The notes below the pieces were generated by a model, which saw only the letters and a program-made list of their open reading frames with translations, did not search any database and had not been told where the DNA came from. A DNA stretch of 64,000 bases, taken from contig NW_026974141.1 of assembly GCF_037042905.1 (NCBI RefSeq), positions 5,882,001-5,946,000 of the forward strand. The letters run 5' to 3'. This DNA comes from Lytechinus pictus (taxonomy: Eukaryota > Echinodermata > Echinoidea > Temnopleuroida > Toxopneustidae). Numbering within the stretch: the stretch's first letter is position 1; the number at the start of each line of letters is the position of its first letter. Shown one piece after another: positions 44,901-53,506 of this stretch. A program made the position numbers and the translations under genes.

Positions 44901-47044
44901 AGGGATTTTGATACACACTCTTAACAACTTCACAAATATAAACAATAATTAAATTCTTACGTCTGTAGGGTTCCAAACAAGACACCACCGGGCCACTCCA
45001 TAGGCCATGCATGCTACACATGAGGGTGAACTGTGTAGTACTGTTGTCACATACTACGGTTATTCGTTCATTGAAGTCGTAGCTCGTTTTGAGGCCCTGG
45101 ATTGTGGCATACCTTGGGACGTAAGGAGTGTTGCACTGTTCGGGGGCTGTACAAAGTAATATTTGAATGTTTAAGAAAATAATATGTAAATTAAAATGTA
45201 AAGGGGTGGAAGTTACAATGTTACAAATGAAAGGGAATATTACAATAATAGAAACACTTTCTACGCTGATAAAAAAAAACCACACACACAAAAAACCACG
45301 ATGTTTTCGAATACTAATACAATTTCAGAGATATATTGATTAACTTCTTTATTCATGTTAGTAAACATTATTAATTAAGATACATTCCATATGCTGATTT
45401 GGGGGGATTAGAAAGCGAATATTGAACTGTTTTTGTCGACAATGCAGGGAATTCGATTCGATAATCTTAATAAGTGATCAAATAGTAAAGTTGGTCTATA
45501 TTCTTACGTCTGTAAGGTTCTGGACAGGACACCACCGGGCCACTCCAAAGGCCATGCGTATGACACATTAGGGTAAACTGTGTAGTGCTGTTGTCACACG
45601 TCACGGTTATTCTTTCATTGAAGTCATAGCTCATTCTGAGGTCCTGGATTGTAGCGTACCTTGGGACGTATGGGGCGCTGCACTTTTCTGGTGCTGTTAA
45701 GAAACCAAATCGAAAATGTAAGTGCAGTATCAATGGATTATCACTTTATATTGACATGAAGTAAGTTCATGGATCCTTTGTCCTAGTTTTACCAAACGCA
45801 ACATATAAACCATAACAATAAAGGCACAATAGCGAGTGAAATGGTATGGAATGGAATCGTATTATTACCTTCAACTGGTGCCGGACAAGAAAGAACGCTT
45901 CCCGCCCAGAATCCATCAGAGTTACACCGAAGGCTATAGCTGTCTGTACTGTTGTCACATGTGATCCTAACACTGGTGCCAATATTATAGTCCAGACGAA
46001 GGTTATCAATAGACCCATATCTCGGGATGTACGGACTGTTACATCGTACTGGCTCTGTGATGTTAAATACACATTGTAAGTAGATATGGAATTGATAAGG
46101 GTGACATGACAATAACTGGGGGACATTTATTTCACCGGCAACTCGAGCCAATAGTTCCTAAGAGAATTTCAAAAGGAAATACATTATAAAATATATATTG
46201 TAAAATTCACATTAAATCATTGATAGACAAGATGCGAATCCTAGGAAATATTGCCAGGTATTTACTGTAGTTTAACGAATGTACCTCCGTCACTTCATAT
46301 TGTTATTTTACTTTGCTTTTTACTAATGTCTTGCAAATTTTTACTGATTGACCTTTCCATCAATCTTGGTTTAGGTGTTAGACGGAAGGATATGTAATTT
46401 ATCACCTGCAATTGGCGGAGGACATTGTCGCATTTGGCCAATCCATAATCCTGTGGTATTACATTGAAGTGTAAAGGGTTGAACACTGCTATTGTCACAT
46501 TGTACATTCACACTTTCCCCATGGTTATAGCTCAACTGAAGGGATTGAATCGCGGAGTACCTTGGAATTATTGGCGCGCTACATTTAGCTGGAAGACCTA
46601 AAGGGAAATACAAAAAGACATTATATATTAATGGGGTGCATCACACAAGAAAAACATGACTGCTGCCATTTCCTTGCAACACACTAAAGTTTTTAGTCAA
46701 ATATAATCATCATGTTTTAGTCGAATCGCAAATATTTTTAAAATCATTTATGCTAATTGAAAGAATCTTATTCACCGACTTCATTAAATTCCGAAAAAAT
46801 AGACAATATCTTTACTACGATAGCTTTAGAAAGTACTTCGATTTCATCATACCGACTGGATATAATGGTGCAGGACATGAAATTACAGGGCCACTCCAGA
46901 GTCCCTTGTTGTGGCACTGAAGGGTAAAGGTATCCGAGCTTGTATTGCAAGTCACAGTTATCCTGTCACCAAAGTTATAGTTCAATCGGCGGTCTGTGAG
47001 GTGTGCATGGACTGGAATGTATGGGGTGCTGCAATTGATTGCTC
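32842..47044 (-). CDS. Gene A: multi-CCP (sushi) type I membrane receptor, 16 intact coding exons seen
   Basis: Gene-level entry. In transcript order (right to left) the exons are CCP at 46.85, 46.41, 45.87, 45.51, 44.96, 43.78, 42.79, 42.20, 41.61, 40.43, 39.21, 38.62, 37.88 and 36.50 kb, then the transmembrane exon at 35.96 and the tail at 32.84. A truncated CCP exon lies at 43.45. Each CCP exon is 186, 192 or 204 bp, carries four cysteines and a GLW/GFW/GIW/KW tryptophan, and is phase 1-1, so any of them can be skipped without changing frame. CCP modules form beads that bind complement proteins or ligands. No signal-peptide exon or start codon was identified. The true 5' end probably lies above 47 kb and may involve the SRCR-like exons there. 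The architecture resembles complement-regulator and immune-receptor genes of deuterostomes; orthology is not claimed. Confidence 0.8.
33477..33503. repeat. (TA)n microsatellite
   Basis: Uninterrupted TATA run next to the terminal repeat of the following element. Confidence 0.9.
33504..34400. mobile_element. ~0.9-kb element with CAAACCCCTCAAAAAA terminal inverted repeats
   Basis: Left end CAAACCCCTCAAAAAAGTTA...GGAAATCTGA; right end TCAGACTTCC...TTTTTTTTGAGGAGTTT. Flanks are TA-rich, so a TA target duplication is likely but cannot be proved. Inside are two tandem ~175-bp copies (33968-34140 and 34181-34350) of a unit containing ATTGTGTCATTTTGCAACTT and GGCACTGCACCTTCATGTGA. No transposase frame: non-autonomous. 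Confidence 0.7.
34445..34475. repeat. (TA)n microsatellite
   Basis: TATA run in the intron between the tail and transmembrane exons. Confidence 0.9.
34490..34640 (+). mobile_element. possible Penelope-like element 3' fragment with hammerhead-like motif
   Basis: Contains ATGAAGAAGGCCTAAGGCCG followed by AAAGCTCGG. A GGCC/GGCC stem of four pairs is closed by UAA and followed by GAAA. That is the arrangement of hammerhead stem II with its GAAA strand, though the preceding CUGAUGA is degraded to AUGAAGA. The ending near GTCGTCTTGTCATTTTTT-like text is typical of retroelement 3' ends. Weak call resting on pattern only. Confidence 0.35.
35138..35189 (-). ncRNA. hammerhead ribozyme, type I
   Basis: On the minus strand the order is: stem I 5' strand GATTTAGTTG; core CTGATGA; stem II ACCC-TCA-GGGG (three C-G pairs plus an A-G mismatch at its base); core GAAA; a short stem III (CA-GTC-TG) with U then A as the cleavage residue; and stem I 3' strand CAACTAAAATC. 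Stem I pairs at least eight bases perfectly (GATTTAGTTG against CAACTAAA). All invariant core positions that I can place are present. Hammerheads are known in the repeats of Penelope-like retroelements, and this one lies directly 3' of a Penelope endonuclease frame on the same strand. Predicted self-cleavage is 5' of CAAC. Confidence 0.75.
35391..35826 (-). pseudogene. Penelope-like GIY-YIG endonuclease with two in-frame stops
   Basis: The segment opens with a [18 protein letters not shown] region, then [18 protein letters not shown] (the GIY-YIG core is VY..YIGLT, with the catalytic R in KTRYANH) and [10 protein letters not shown]. After a TAA the same frame continues PYSVKWRIA, then another TAA, then [14 protein letters not shown] and a final CKHKR, the usual C-terminus of these proteins. 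The endonuclease nicks DNA for insertion in autonomous elements. Two stop codons and the missing RT domain make this copy dead. Confidence 0.85.
35871..35932. repeat. (TA)n microsatellite, ~60 bp
   Basis: Perfect TA run between the Penelope fragment and the transmembrane exon. Confidence 0.95.
35963..36089 (-). CDS. Gene A, transmembrane exon
   Basis: Starts after a TATAG acceptor and ends AAACG|GTCAGT; phase 1 in, phase 2 out, 127 bp. It encodes a short charged stalk ([13 protein letters not shown]) and one hydrophobic helix ([20 protein letters not shown], then MAGFSIFVK). The orientation expected is type I, with the CCP modules outside. The aligned exon of gene B (63779-63929) keeps LLVTA.I.F.VVLMS and the phase pattern, so the two genes are paralogues. 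Confidence 0.85.
36497..36700 (-). CDS. Gene A CCP exon, membrane-proximal
   Basis: 204 bp, phase 1-1, bounded by TATAG and CCAG|GTATG. Encodes [37 protein letters not shown] and IDCP, with all four CCP cysteines and the tryptophan before the fourth. It ends in a longer linker ([15 protein letters not shown]) than its neighbours, fitting a stalk next to the membrane. Confidence 0.88.
36984..37666. mobile_element. MITE, CAGTGTGTATCAAA ends, TA target duplication
   Basis: Terminal inverted repeats CAGTGTGTATCAAACAAAAG (with TTTACACTT beyond) and AAGTGTAAA...TTTGATACGCACTG, each flanked by TA. The TA duplication and CAGTG ends are typical of Tc1/mariner-type non-autonomous elements. About 680 bp, no transposase frame. 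Inserted in an intron of gene A. Confidence 0.85.
37878..38069 (-). CDS. Gene A CCP exon
   Basis: 192 bp, phase 1-1, acceptor ACATACAG, donor GTAG|GTATG. Encodes [37 protein letters not shown] and IVCKEP. Four cysteines and the GLW motif are present. Diverged from the tandem-duplicated CCP exons upstream. Confidence 0.88.
38616..38801 (-). CDS. Gene A CCP exon
   Basis: 186 bp, phase 1-1, acceptor AAAATAG, donor CCGG|GTATG. Encodes [41 protein letters not shown] and IACPAP. Complete CCP signature. Confidence 0.88.
39206..39391 (-). CDS. Gene A CCP exon
   Basis: 186 bp, phase 1-1, acceptor TTCACAG, donor CAAG|GTAAT. Encodes [41 protein letters not shown] and VSCPEPP. It is the earliest-diverged member of the YVPRYATIQ group that was later amplified. 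Confidence 0.9.
39606..39921. mobile_element. MITE with CATGTTTTAGTGATTGGC terminal inverted repeats
   Basis: CATGTTTTAGTGATTGGCTC at the left and GCCAATCACTAAAACATG at the right, extended by pairing of ATCACAAA...TACAGGAA with TTCCTGTAAC...TTTTGTGAT. About 316 bp with further internal pairing. Intronic; no protein. Confidence 0.85.
40427..40612 (-). CDS. Gene A CCP exon, YVPRYATIQ group
   Basis: 186 bp, phase 1-1. [41 protein letters not shown] and VSCPEPYRR. Contains an NST glycosylation site, shared with nearly all members of the group. Close duplicate of the 41.61-kb exon. Confidence 0.92.
40680..41281. mobile_element. MITE, AGGxCAAGTCCACxCCAACA ends, TTAA target duplication
   Basis: Inverted ends AGGTCAAGTCCACTCCAACA and its counterpart GGGGTGGACTTGTCCT, each flanked by TTAA. 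About 600 bp with long subterminal inverted repeats (TTCATCAATATCGGATGTAA against TTACATCCGATTTTGATGAA). The TTAA duplication is characteristic of piggyBac-type elements. Non-autonomous, intronic. Confidence 0.88.
41611..41796 (-). CDS. Gene A CCP exon, YVPRYATIQ group
   Basis: 186 bp, phase 1-1. [50 protein letters not shown]. Shares its downstream intron text (CATCTTTGTCGAC...CAACTTCAC) with the 42.20, 44.96 and 45.51-kb exons. The duplication unit therefore included intron. Confidence 0.92.
42202..42387 (-). CDS. Gene A CCP exon, YVPRYATIQ group
   Basis: 186 bp, phase 1-1. [50 protein letters not shown]. Its [12 protein letters not shown] text pairs it with the 44.96-kb exon ([12 protein letters not shown]). 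Confidence 0.92.
42427..42605. repeat. two GCATTTATATAGCGC repeats
   Basis: AGCATTTATATAGCGCTTTA...CTAAGCGCTTTA, then a second GGCCTTTATATAGCGCC next to an AATAATAAT run. Same dispersed family as 9.80-9.90 and 47.42-47.49 kb. Confidence 0.7.
42789..42974 (-). CDS. Gene A CCP exon, YIPKYGSID group
   Basis: 186 bp, phase 1-1, acceptor ATTACAG, donor [57 protein letters not shown]. Near-identical partner at 45.87 kb, reflecting a block duplication. Confidence 0.92.
43452..43577 (-). pseudogene. truncated CCP exon (gene [10 protein letters not shown] group)
   Basis: The 3' two-thirds is intact: [40 protein letters not shown] and a good donor. The 5' third, including the first cysteine and the splice acceptor, is replaced at 43577 by unrelated text (ACAAATCACAAGTCACAAAT). 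Without an acceptor it should be skipped. A deletion within the duplicated block is the simplest cause. Confidence 0.85.
43775..43966 (-). CDS. Gene A CCP exon
   Basis: 192 bp, phase 1-1, acceptor GTTTTCAG, donor [59 protein letters not shown]. Best matches the 46.41-kb exon; both precede a YIPxYGSID-type exon in transcript order. Confidence 0.9.
44961..45146 (-). CDS. Gene A CCP exon, YVPRYATIQ group
   Basis: 186 bp, phase 1-1. [50 protein letters not shown]. The proline after the fourth cysteine is leucine here; otherwise standard. Confidence 0.9.
45508..45693 (-). CDS. Gene A CCP exon, YVPRYATIQ group
   Basis: 186 bp, phase 1-1, acceptor [57 protein letters not shown]. Confidence 0.92.
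45869..46054 (-). CDS. Gene A CCP exon, YIPRYGSID group
   Basis: 186 bp, phase 1-1, acceptor ATCACAG, donor [60 protein letters not shown]. Confidence 0.92.
46406..46597 (-). CDS. Gene A CCP exon
   Basis: 192 bp, phase 1-1, acceptor CCTTTAG, donor [61 protein letters not shown]. Confidence 0.9.
46853..47044 (-). CDS. Gene A CCP exon, most N-terminal one found
   Basis: 192 bp, phase 1-1, acceptor TTTACAG, donor [57 protein letters not shown]. No CCP exon is seen further 5' (above 47.05 kb). The next family encountered is the SRCR-like array, whose majority frame also ends in phase 1. Confidence 0.9.
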
Positions 47045-47126
47045 CTGTAAAGATAATGAGAAAATGATGAAAAGGAATTGTGTTCAATTTCCCAATTTCT
47101 AACCATTGGTTTCCTAGATGTCTCAC

Positions 47127-47270
47127 TTGGTTGGAAGCATCTGACAAGATAACATACTTGGCATACTGCTGAATCCAAGGTTGATGAACAAGCCGTTTGA
47201 TAGTTTTCAAGCTCGTACGATAATCTCATCACTTTGGACATACGGGCCGTGATGGTAAACTGAGTTATCA
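47127..47270 (-). pseudogene. SRCR-like exon copy 17, directly 5' of the CCP array
   Basis: Only ~80 bp upstream (transcript sense) of the first CCP exon. It ends GATGCTTCCAACCAA|GTGAGA and keeps GATTATCGTACGAGC text in the body. No single frame with the SRCR core survives. An exon spliced from this donor to the CCP acceptor would need phase 1. Confidence 0.45.
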
Positions 47271-47419
47271 TTCAGAGCCATCGAAACATTGTCATTTTTA
47301 GATATTTAGATGATTTTGCATTGTTGACTAGCAAACGTTCGACTCAGATCCCCCCCCAAAAAAAAAAATAATAATAAATAAATAAAATCTGCAAAAAGTG
47401 TTTTGTATTCTCACAGCAA

Positions 47420-47490
47420 TAATGATAATCAATCCGCATTTATATAGCGCTTAACACATCGGAACGACGTCTCTAAGCGCTTTACAGATA
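47420..47490. repeat. GCATTTATATAGCGC repeat
   Basis: CCGCATTTATATAGCGCTTA...TCGGAACGACGTCTCTAAGCGC matches the copy at 42.43 kb, including ACACxTCGGAACGAC. Confidence 0.75.
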
Positions 47491-47785
47491 TATTACAATG
47501 ATGACGACACATCTAGGGGATTGCCTGTAGATGACATTTTCATATAAAATATGGATATGATCATGCCCATCCCATTAGCCATTTCAAATGTACCACAGAC
47601 TTAAGACAAAACACAGCAGATATGTTTTGAAATCAACGCAATGACACAGCAGCAACCTTGATGTCATTACTCTGATGTAGGATACTGATGATGCCTACTT
47701 TTCACAGATGCTTTATCGCGAATGACTTATTTTTCTGGGACTAGCATTTTTTCAATGCCTCTTTGTTATCAAATTAGAAGCTCAC

Positions 47786-47900
47786 CTGGTTTGTGGTATC
47801 CGACCAATGCTTGGAGTTTGTTTGAATATGGGTAAAACGTGTATTATTGTTGTTCCAACACTATTAAGCGCAATCAATACTAAGGACATTGGTATGTGAA
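47786..47900 (-). pseudogene. SRCR-like exon copy 18
   Basis: Good donor (GGATACCACAAACCAG|GTGAGC). The body gives ALNSVGTTIIHVLPIFKQTP in one frame with no cysteine at the expected place. Decayed. Confidence 0.5.
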
Positions 47901-48472
47901 GGCAATGACACTTGTCATATAACATGTATAAGTTAATATATAACAAGCTGATGACAGATTTTCGGAAGATAATGGTCTTTCTGAATGCACTTGCACGGGA
48001 AATGTTGTCCATGCCATGCCCAATCAAAACAAAGCTTGGAAAAAACGAACACACACAGAAACACACAGCCACACATCACACCCATACCTGCACTCCATCA
48101 TTTAATTAACAGTTAAAACATGTACATGATGACCACAAATCATCGGGGAACACCTAATGTATATCTGACAATCAGCATTTTGCACGATATTGATATGTAT
48201 GTCAACTTACATTTAAAAGTCAACACATTTATTCCCATCAGTTTATAGGAATAACATATTTCAACAAATTGATAAATCCTTATCCCCATCATTGATTGAT
48301 CTCAAAGCAAGCTATAACCAGTTAATGCCATGTCTTGAGATAATGTAAACAGTCACGTAAATGAAATCATCAGTTATTTACATATTCATTACACCCGGCG
48401 ATAAGCAAAATCACCATGGTTGCAAATGCACGTTAATATTAATTGGCAAACTATCGTCGCGACCCTAACTAC

Positions 48473-48522
48473 CGTTGCCGACACTAACGAGTCGACGCGT
48501 CGGCTCGTTAGGGTCGGCAACG
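48473..48522. repeat. 50-bp GC-rich palindrome
   Basis: CGTTGCCGAC / CTAACGAG / TCGACGCGTCGG / CTCGTTAG / GTCGGCAACG. The arms pair almost perfectly around a self-complementary centre. Isolated in AT-rich spacer; could be a transposon footprint or a cruciform-forming site. Confidence 0.85.
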
Positions 48523-49329
48523 TGTCCTGAAAACTGAAAGGCCAAGATAACTTCTGATATTCGCAACGCCTGAAATCGGATCAGATTCACCAACAAGTCA
48601 CACAATTATCATCACTTGAAAAGAGTAAATCCATGATCTAGATCGGTTAGCTTCGGTAATTACATTATTTATAATCATAATACCACTCCTTATCATTCTA
48701 GAGGGGTTACCTTTTTACCTTTGCACAGTTTTCAACTTTGTTAAACCAAAAAGTTTTGGGACTGCAGTTCCAACGGGCAACAAATGTATTCAAGCAGATG
48801 TTAATCTCTCAAGAAGCACTACAGAAAGTACGACACTAATTTTTCTTTTGATGTCATTAATTCGAAGCCACCAGTTTCATGTGAAAATCCGGTGAGTGAT
48901 TTTAGGAAATAATCATAGTCTAGTAAATTTGAGTAATATTTTAAGAAACGTTGCATCATTTATTTTCGCATGCCCCCGAAAGAGTGAAAAAATTAAAAAT
49001 ACAAATAAATCAATAAATGAATGAATACATAAAATAAATTAAAGTATAGGTACTGCTCATAACCAGAACAAGATGCAGCGAGAAAGAATTATCATCACAA
49101 ATGCATACTTCCCCTTGTAAATGACTTATAGGTACGGGGTCATACGGGAATCTCCCCATTCACAAGGATGGCCGGGCAAGGTGCATGCCTGGCAATTTTC
49201 TGCATGTGGCATCGAATGTGTTTCAAAGGGAATACGTTTGCTCAGCTGTTACTTCATCTCATTTTAAATATCCGGGATTAAAATAATATTTAAATTGTAT
49301 AAGGCTATGTTTTTTTTCATACGTCTCAC

Positions 49330-49645
49330 CTTGTTTGTGGCATCTGGAAATTCTGGAATTTATTTGGCAATTGAGTAAAGACACAGCCTTTTGTGGTGAA
49401 ATGAATAATATGCATTTCTTGTGTCAATTTACATCTGGGCAATATGGCAGATATGTGCAACGGTAATTACCAATTGTGTTCCCTTTAGACCTAAAGACAC
49501 AAGCTCACCGGGATGTATACAGAGTGAACAAATAAAAATTCATGAGTCCCAACTGCCGAATAAAAGTTGATATCTCCGACTGCAGAATAATGATCAGGTC
49601 AGCCACGGAGCCGCAAACTGGCATTTCATCATCATATCTCGTAAA
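49330..49645 (-). pseudogene. SRCR-like exon copy 19 with N-terminal half
   Basis: At the upstream end the minus strand reads LRLRG, TGA, PDHYSAVGDINFYSA, the start of an SRCR domain (RLVGGPDxYSGRVEI) with a stop at the second glycine. The donor end is GATGCCACAAACAAG|GTGAGA. The ~310-bp span from RL to donor equals one SRCR domain. Confidence 0.6.
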
Positions 49646-50063
49646 TTTAATGGCGTCGGTTAATATTAATTGTACCTTTGAATGTCTTAGCTGTAAAATC
49701 GCAATCTTTACCTCTGTTTATGATTTGATACAAATATGAAAGCCTCAGAATTTAATAATTGGTCAAACGATGACCATTCAGCCAAAGACATCTTGGAAAT
49801 GTCTTTTTCTTCCTGCGTGTTTTTGTATCCATATATAGTACATGCCAAAGTTGAAGACCTGACCTCTGAAGACATTTGAAGTTAACAAGACCTCTGAATG
49901 TTGACCGATGTCGTTGACCCATCATACTGAGCAGCTACATGTAAGTCAATATTTTGGTAAATATACCTGCTATAGTACTGGATAGGAATGACTTTATTCT
50001 TTCAATAATTTGTATAATTAGCACAATATGAATCTAGAAGCAGCTAACATTCCAAAATCTCAC

Positions 50064-50260
50064 CTGGTTTGTGGCATACGACGAATGCTTGGAATTTGGT
50101 TGTGTATGGAGTAAACGTGCAGTTTGTTGTGTGCAATTCTGTTATGCACTTTAACTCGAGGGTCATAGTTACCGAACTGGTATTTTATCATCGTCACATT
50201 TCATGAGTTGCCATTAAGTTTCAGACAAATGTTCGGAATATGCTGATATTGACTATTACA
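50064..50260 (-). pseudogene. SRCR-like exon copy 20, C-terminal half
   Basis: On the minus strand, after CCTGCAG, the text includes NICLKLNG at the NVCRQLGFG position. The end is GTATGCCACAAACCAG|GTGAGA. The TGCAG in front could be a real acceptor (pyrimidine-poor), which would make this a separate second exon of a two-exon SRCR domain. Confidence 0.5.
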
Positions 50261-50611
50261 ATTGCTGCAGGTTAAAATGCATTGGTTCAATTTAGAAGAA
50301 CCTTCATTAACGTAGATCGAAAATGATCGTGGAAAAGGCAGATTTTTCGTAAAGGATGAATTTAAATCATGTCTGCAATATACAGGTTTCAGATGTCAAA
50401 CCGTTCATTATGGCATCTATGTAGGAAGGGGGGGGGGTCTAACTAATATATTAACTATTATATCAACAATTGTTTTGTCTAAACATACGCATATTACTTG
50501 TAAGACTGGCTGGCATTCGTAAAGAAATTAATCCATAAACCTTTTGAAGATTGAAAATGCGGTTATGAGGAGGGAAATCGCTGAGTGTGTTAAAACAAAA
50601 TATAATTGTAA

Positions 50612-50760
50612 TACATTTTGAAGGCGGGAAACGGAAGCAGAAAAGAAGGGCAACACAGAGAACCAAGATGCTATACCGCATCGTCTTGTAATTAAAAATG
50701 TTGGTCACGTTGATGTCTACAAGCCTGAATAATGATCAGGTCCGGAGACGAGCCGCATAC
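50612..50760 (-). pseudogene. SRCR-like N-terminal half (RLVSGPDHYSG) and a signal-peptide-like frame
   Basis: 50760-50715 on the minus strand reads MRLVSGPDHYSGL then TAG. Overlapping it downstream, an ATG at 50681 opens MRYSILVLCVALLFCF, which has the charge and hydrophobicity of a signal peptide and reaches a weak GT in phase 1. Its position inside an SRCR-like unit makes a genuine leader exon uncertain. Confidence 0.35.
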
Positions 50761-51661
50761 CCGATTGTTTACACATCCAGTAAAAAGCGTAACATTGGTC
50801 TATCTATTTATATTTACGAACTTGAAATGAAAAAAAAGACGAAAAAATTTCCTGGTTAGTCTTGACATCTTGTGTTGCTGATCGAAAATACAGCGATTGA
50901 GCAAATACATTTAATACCATTTTCGAACTTTACCGCACAGTTCTGTCATCGTTGACAATATGCTACATATCACAGTTTCAAATGTTGAGTATATTGATAT
51001 GATTACGTAATACTCACTTGAGCTGTTGTTTGATTTCAACGTTTGGCTTGGTTTCTTGTATACCTACCTTGGTTTTTAGTATGCAGGCTTATATAAGAAC
51101 ATTTTTTTTTTCATTTCTCCATCATACAGTTTAGAATTTGTCACATTTAAAAATCAATGTATGGAACTGAATGATATCTGGAGGAGAAATACTTTTTTTC
51201 GAGCAAATAAGTGCGAGCAAAAAAAACAAAAAAAAAAAAACCCATGAATATACCTACTATTTGTACAAATGTTGGGGTTCGAAGATATTCGTAGGTGGGG
51301 CATAGATTCTTACGGCCTTTCATTAAATTAGACCTTTTTGAGAAACGAAGTGATTTTCGGCTGTACAGAAAACCTTATTGTAAGAATGCCTTGCGTTATA
51401 ATTTCGTCAGACTTACGGACATCTTACGTTTTCTGTTGTCCCTACATCGTCATATGTGCAATTCAAGGCACTCATTCTTAAGTCGTTCATATTTTTTTGA
51501 ATATTTTTTTTACAGTTGCACAAATTGTGATCAACGTGTTACGAGACTATTACAAACGCCTTACGAACGCCAAGAGCAGTTCGTATTGTGTTTTGTGACA
51601 GAGCCATTACTCAAAAATGATTATGTAAGGGTCTCAGTATCTTTCACTTTAAAAACCTCAC

Positions 51662-51840
51662 CTCGTTTGTGACATCTGACAAATGCTTGGTATTTTGATG
51701 AATATGTAGTGAACGAGCAGCTTTCGTGTTTTAAATCACGTAAGCGTATCTTGTCACTTTCGTCATAGGGATAGTGGTGCTGAATTCAACGACATTCACC
51801 AAGACTGTGACACATCTGAGTATAGCAACCACAACAATCT
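51662..51840 (-). pseudogene. SRCR-like exon copy 21
   Basis: Two overlapping frames hold the module: NVVEFSTTIPMTKVTRYAYV, then in a shifted frame HESCSFTTYSSKYQAFVRC and HKR at CGAG|GTGAGG. One base is missing between the GCTTACG and AGCTGC landmarks relative to copies 1 and 13. That explains the frame change. Confidence 0.6.
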
Positions 51841-52452
51841 ATCGCGCTGCTAACCCAATATGCCCAGTAGACCTTCTGATATTCCGTGCATCCACAGTTT
51901 CGGCTACTTTCTTGACTGGATGGTGTAGGAAGGATATTTTGCCTATTAAATAAGGCAATTTAGAAGGTTCACCATCTTGACGTTTGGAAATATGTTACGG
52001 GCAGTTTTTATGTTTCCTTTCTCGAAGATATATCCCAGGGCATTGGTTATGGGGATTTTAGTTACTGTGTAACGTTGCACAAGATCCACCGTCAACAATT
52101 AAGCGCTTCTGAATTATTTTACCTTGTGTTTGGATGACGAATTAACAGAATAAGTAGAATACAAACTGCTTCTCAGTCGTTCAATTAACATTCTGTCACG
52201 TCCTTCCATCTTTTAATCAGAACCCTCCTATGCTAGTATACATCCATTAATTTACGATGCATTTTTTTTAAATATCAAGCAAGAAATTGATCCAGTGACC
52301 TTGAGATAGGGGACAAACCCTTTCGCACCCCCACCCTCGGGACATCTCCTTCCGTTGTGTTGTTTTCTCTTTAATGGCCCCCATCATTTTTTAGAACCAG
52401 TTATCGCCCTTGCTTTAATAACACAATATTGTTTGCATAATAGAGGTCTCAC

Positions 52453-52640
52453 CTGCTTTGTGGCATCTTATAAATGCTTGGTATTTGAATATATGTACTG
52501 TCATAATCGAGCAGCTTTAAGGATTCCAATCCCGTAAGCGCAACTTGTCACTTTGGTCATAGTGATCGCGGTGCTGACTTTAAGGACATCCCACCAAAGA
52601 ATCTCACCCGTTTCAAGCGATATTGTCCATGTACAGTTAT
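52453..52640 (-). pseudogene. SRCR-like exon copy 22
   Basis: WWDVLKVSTAITMTKVTSCA then YGIGILKAAR, then TGA; ends AAGCAG|GTGAGA. Almost identical to copy 23, 244 bp away, so one arose from the other recently. Confidence 0.6.
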
Positions 52641-52696
52641 TGAAAGTGTTTCATGTAAGAGCATGCTAGTTATTTATGTGATAAAATACGTCTCAC

Positions 52697-52885
52697 CTTG
52701 TTTGTGGCATCTTATAAATGCTTGGTATTTGAATATATGTACTGTCATAAGCGAGCAGCTTTAAGGTTTTCAATCCATTAAGCGCAACTTGCCAAGTTGG
52801 TCATAGTGATCGCGGTGCTGAATGTAAGGATATCCCACCAAAGAAGCTTACCCTTTTCAAGCGATATTGGCCATATAGAGTAGGC
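52697..52885 (-). pseudogene. SRCR-like exon copy 23
   Basis: WDILTFSTAITMTNLASCA followed by TAA; ends AACAAG|GTGAGA. Tandem sister of copy 22, with extra substitutions and stops. Confidence 0.6.
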
Positions 52886-53506
52886 CCTACTGGAAAGTGT
52901 TTCATGTAAGAGCATGTTAGTTATCTTATGAGGGGGAAAAAAACAATGCAGTTCTCAACCATTGGAAATCAAGGAAAGATGAAATATCTGACAACTTGTT
53001 GGGCACCAAATTTCGATGCCTTGCTTCCCTCTTCAAACCATTATTCCACAATTTTTCATAAAATTTCCCAACAAGAAGTTTGCCGATTGTTCAATTGACT
53101 ACAAGGTGAAAGAAGAGTATCTTGCCAATCAAAGGCTAACCTAGTGTTCGTTGCGGGTTAATCCTGCCTACTTTACTTGATAAGTAGTAAGTAGGGGAAT
53201 AACAGTTATCTTGTTTTCAATCATGAAAGTGCATAACGCATTATTGCAAAGAATACGGTGTACTGAATTCAACCATATTCCACAAGATCTACATGAATTA
53301 GACATTACACATACCTTGTGTTCGATTAAAAAGTAAACAGATAAAGTAATGTCACCAGCCACAAGACTCAAAAGACTCCCTCGCTCTAAAAGTTTGACTG
53401 CTAAGAATCGGCATTTCGTCAGGCAAGCACTTTAAACGGAATATTAGCCATGTTTAACCGAACACACTCTGTTACCGCTCTTTAGTAACCCTTAAAAAAG
53501 TCTCAC

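Noticed and set aside
45767-46126. Second minus-strand frame ([13 protein letters not shown]) over a CCP exon
   Set aside because: Out-of-frame shadow of the CCP exon at 45869-46054. The same shadow appears over the 42.79-kb exon.
51295-51672. Plus-strand 125-codon frame
   Set aside because: Ends across an SRCR-like unit on the opposite strand and resembles nothing recognisable. Length alone is not convincing in 64 kb.
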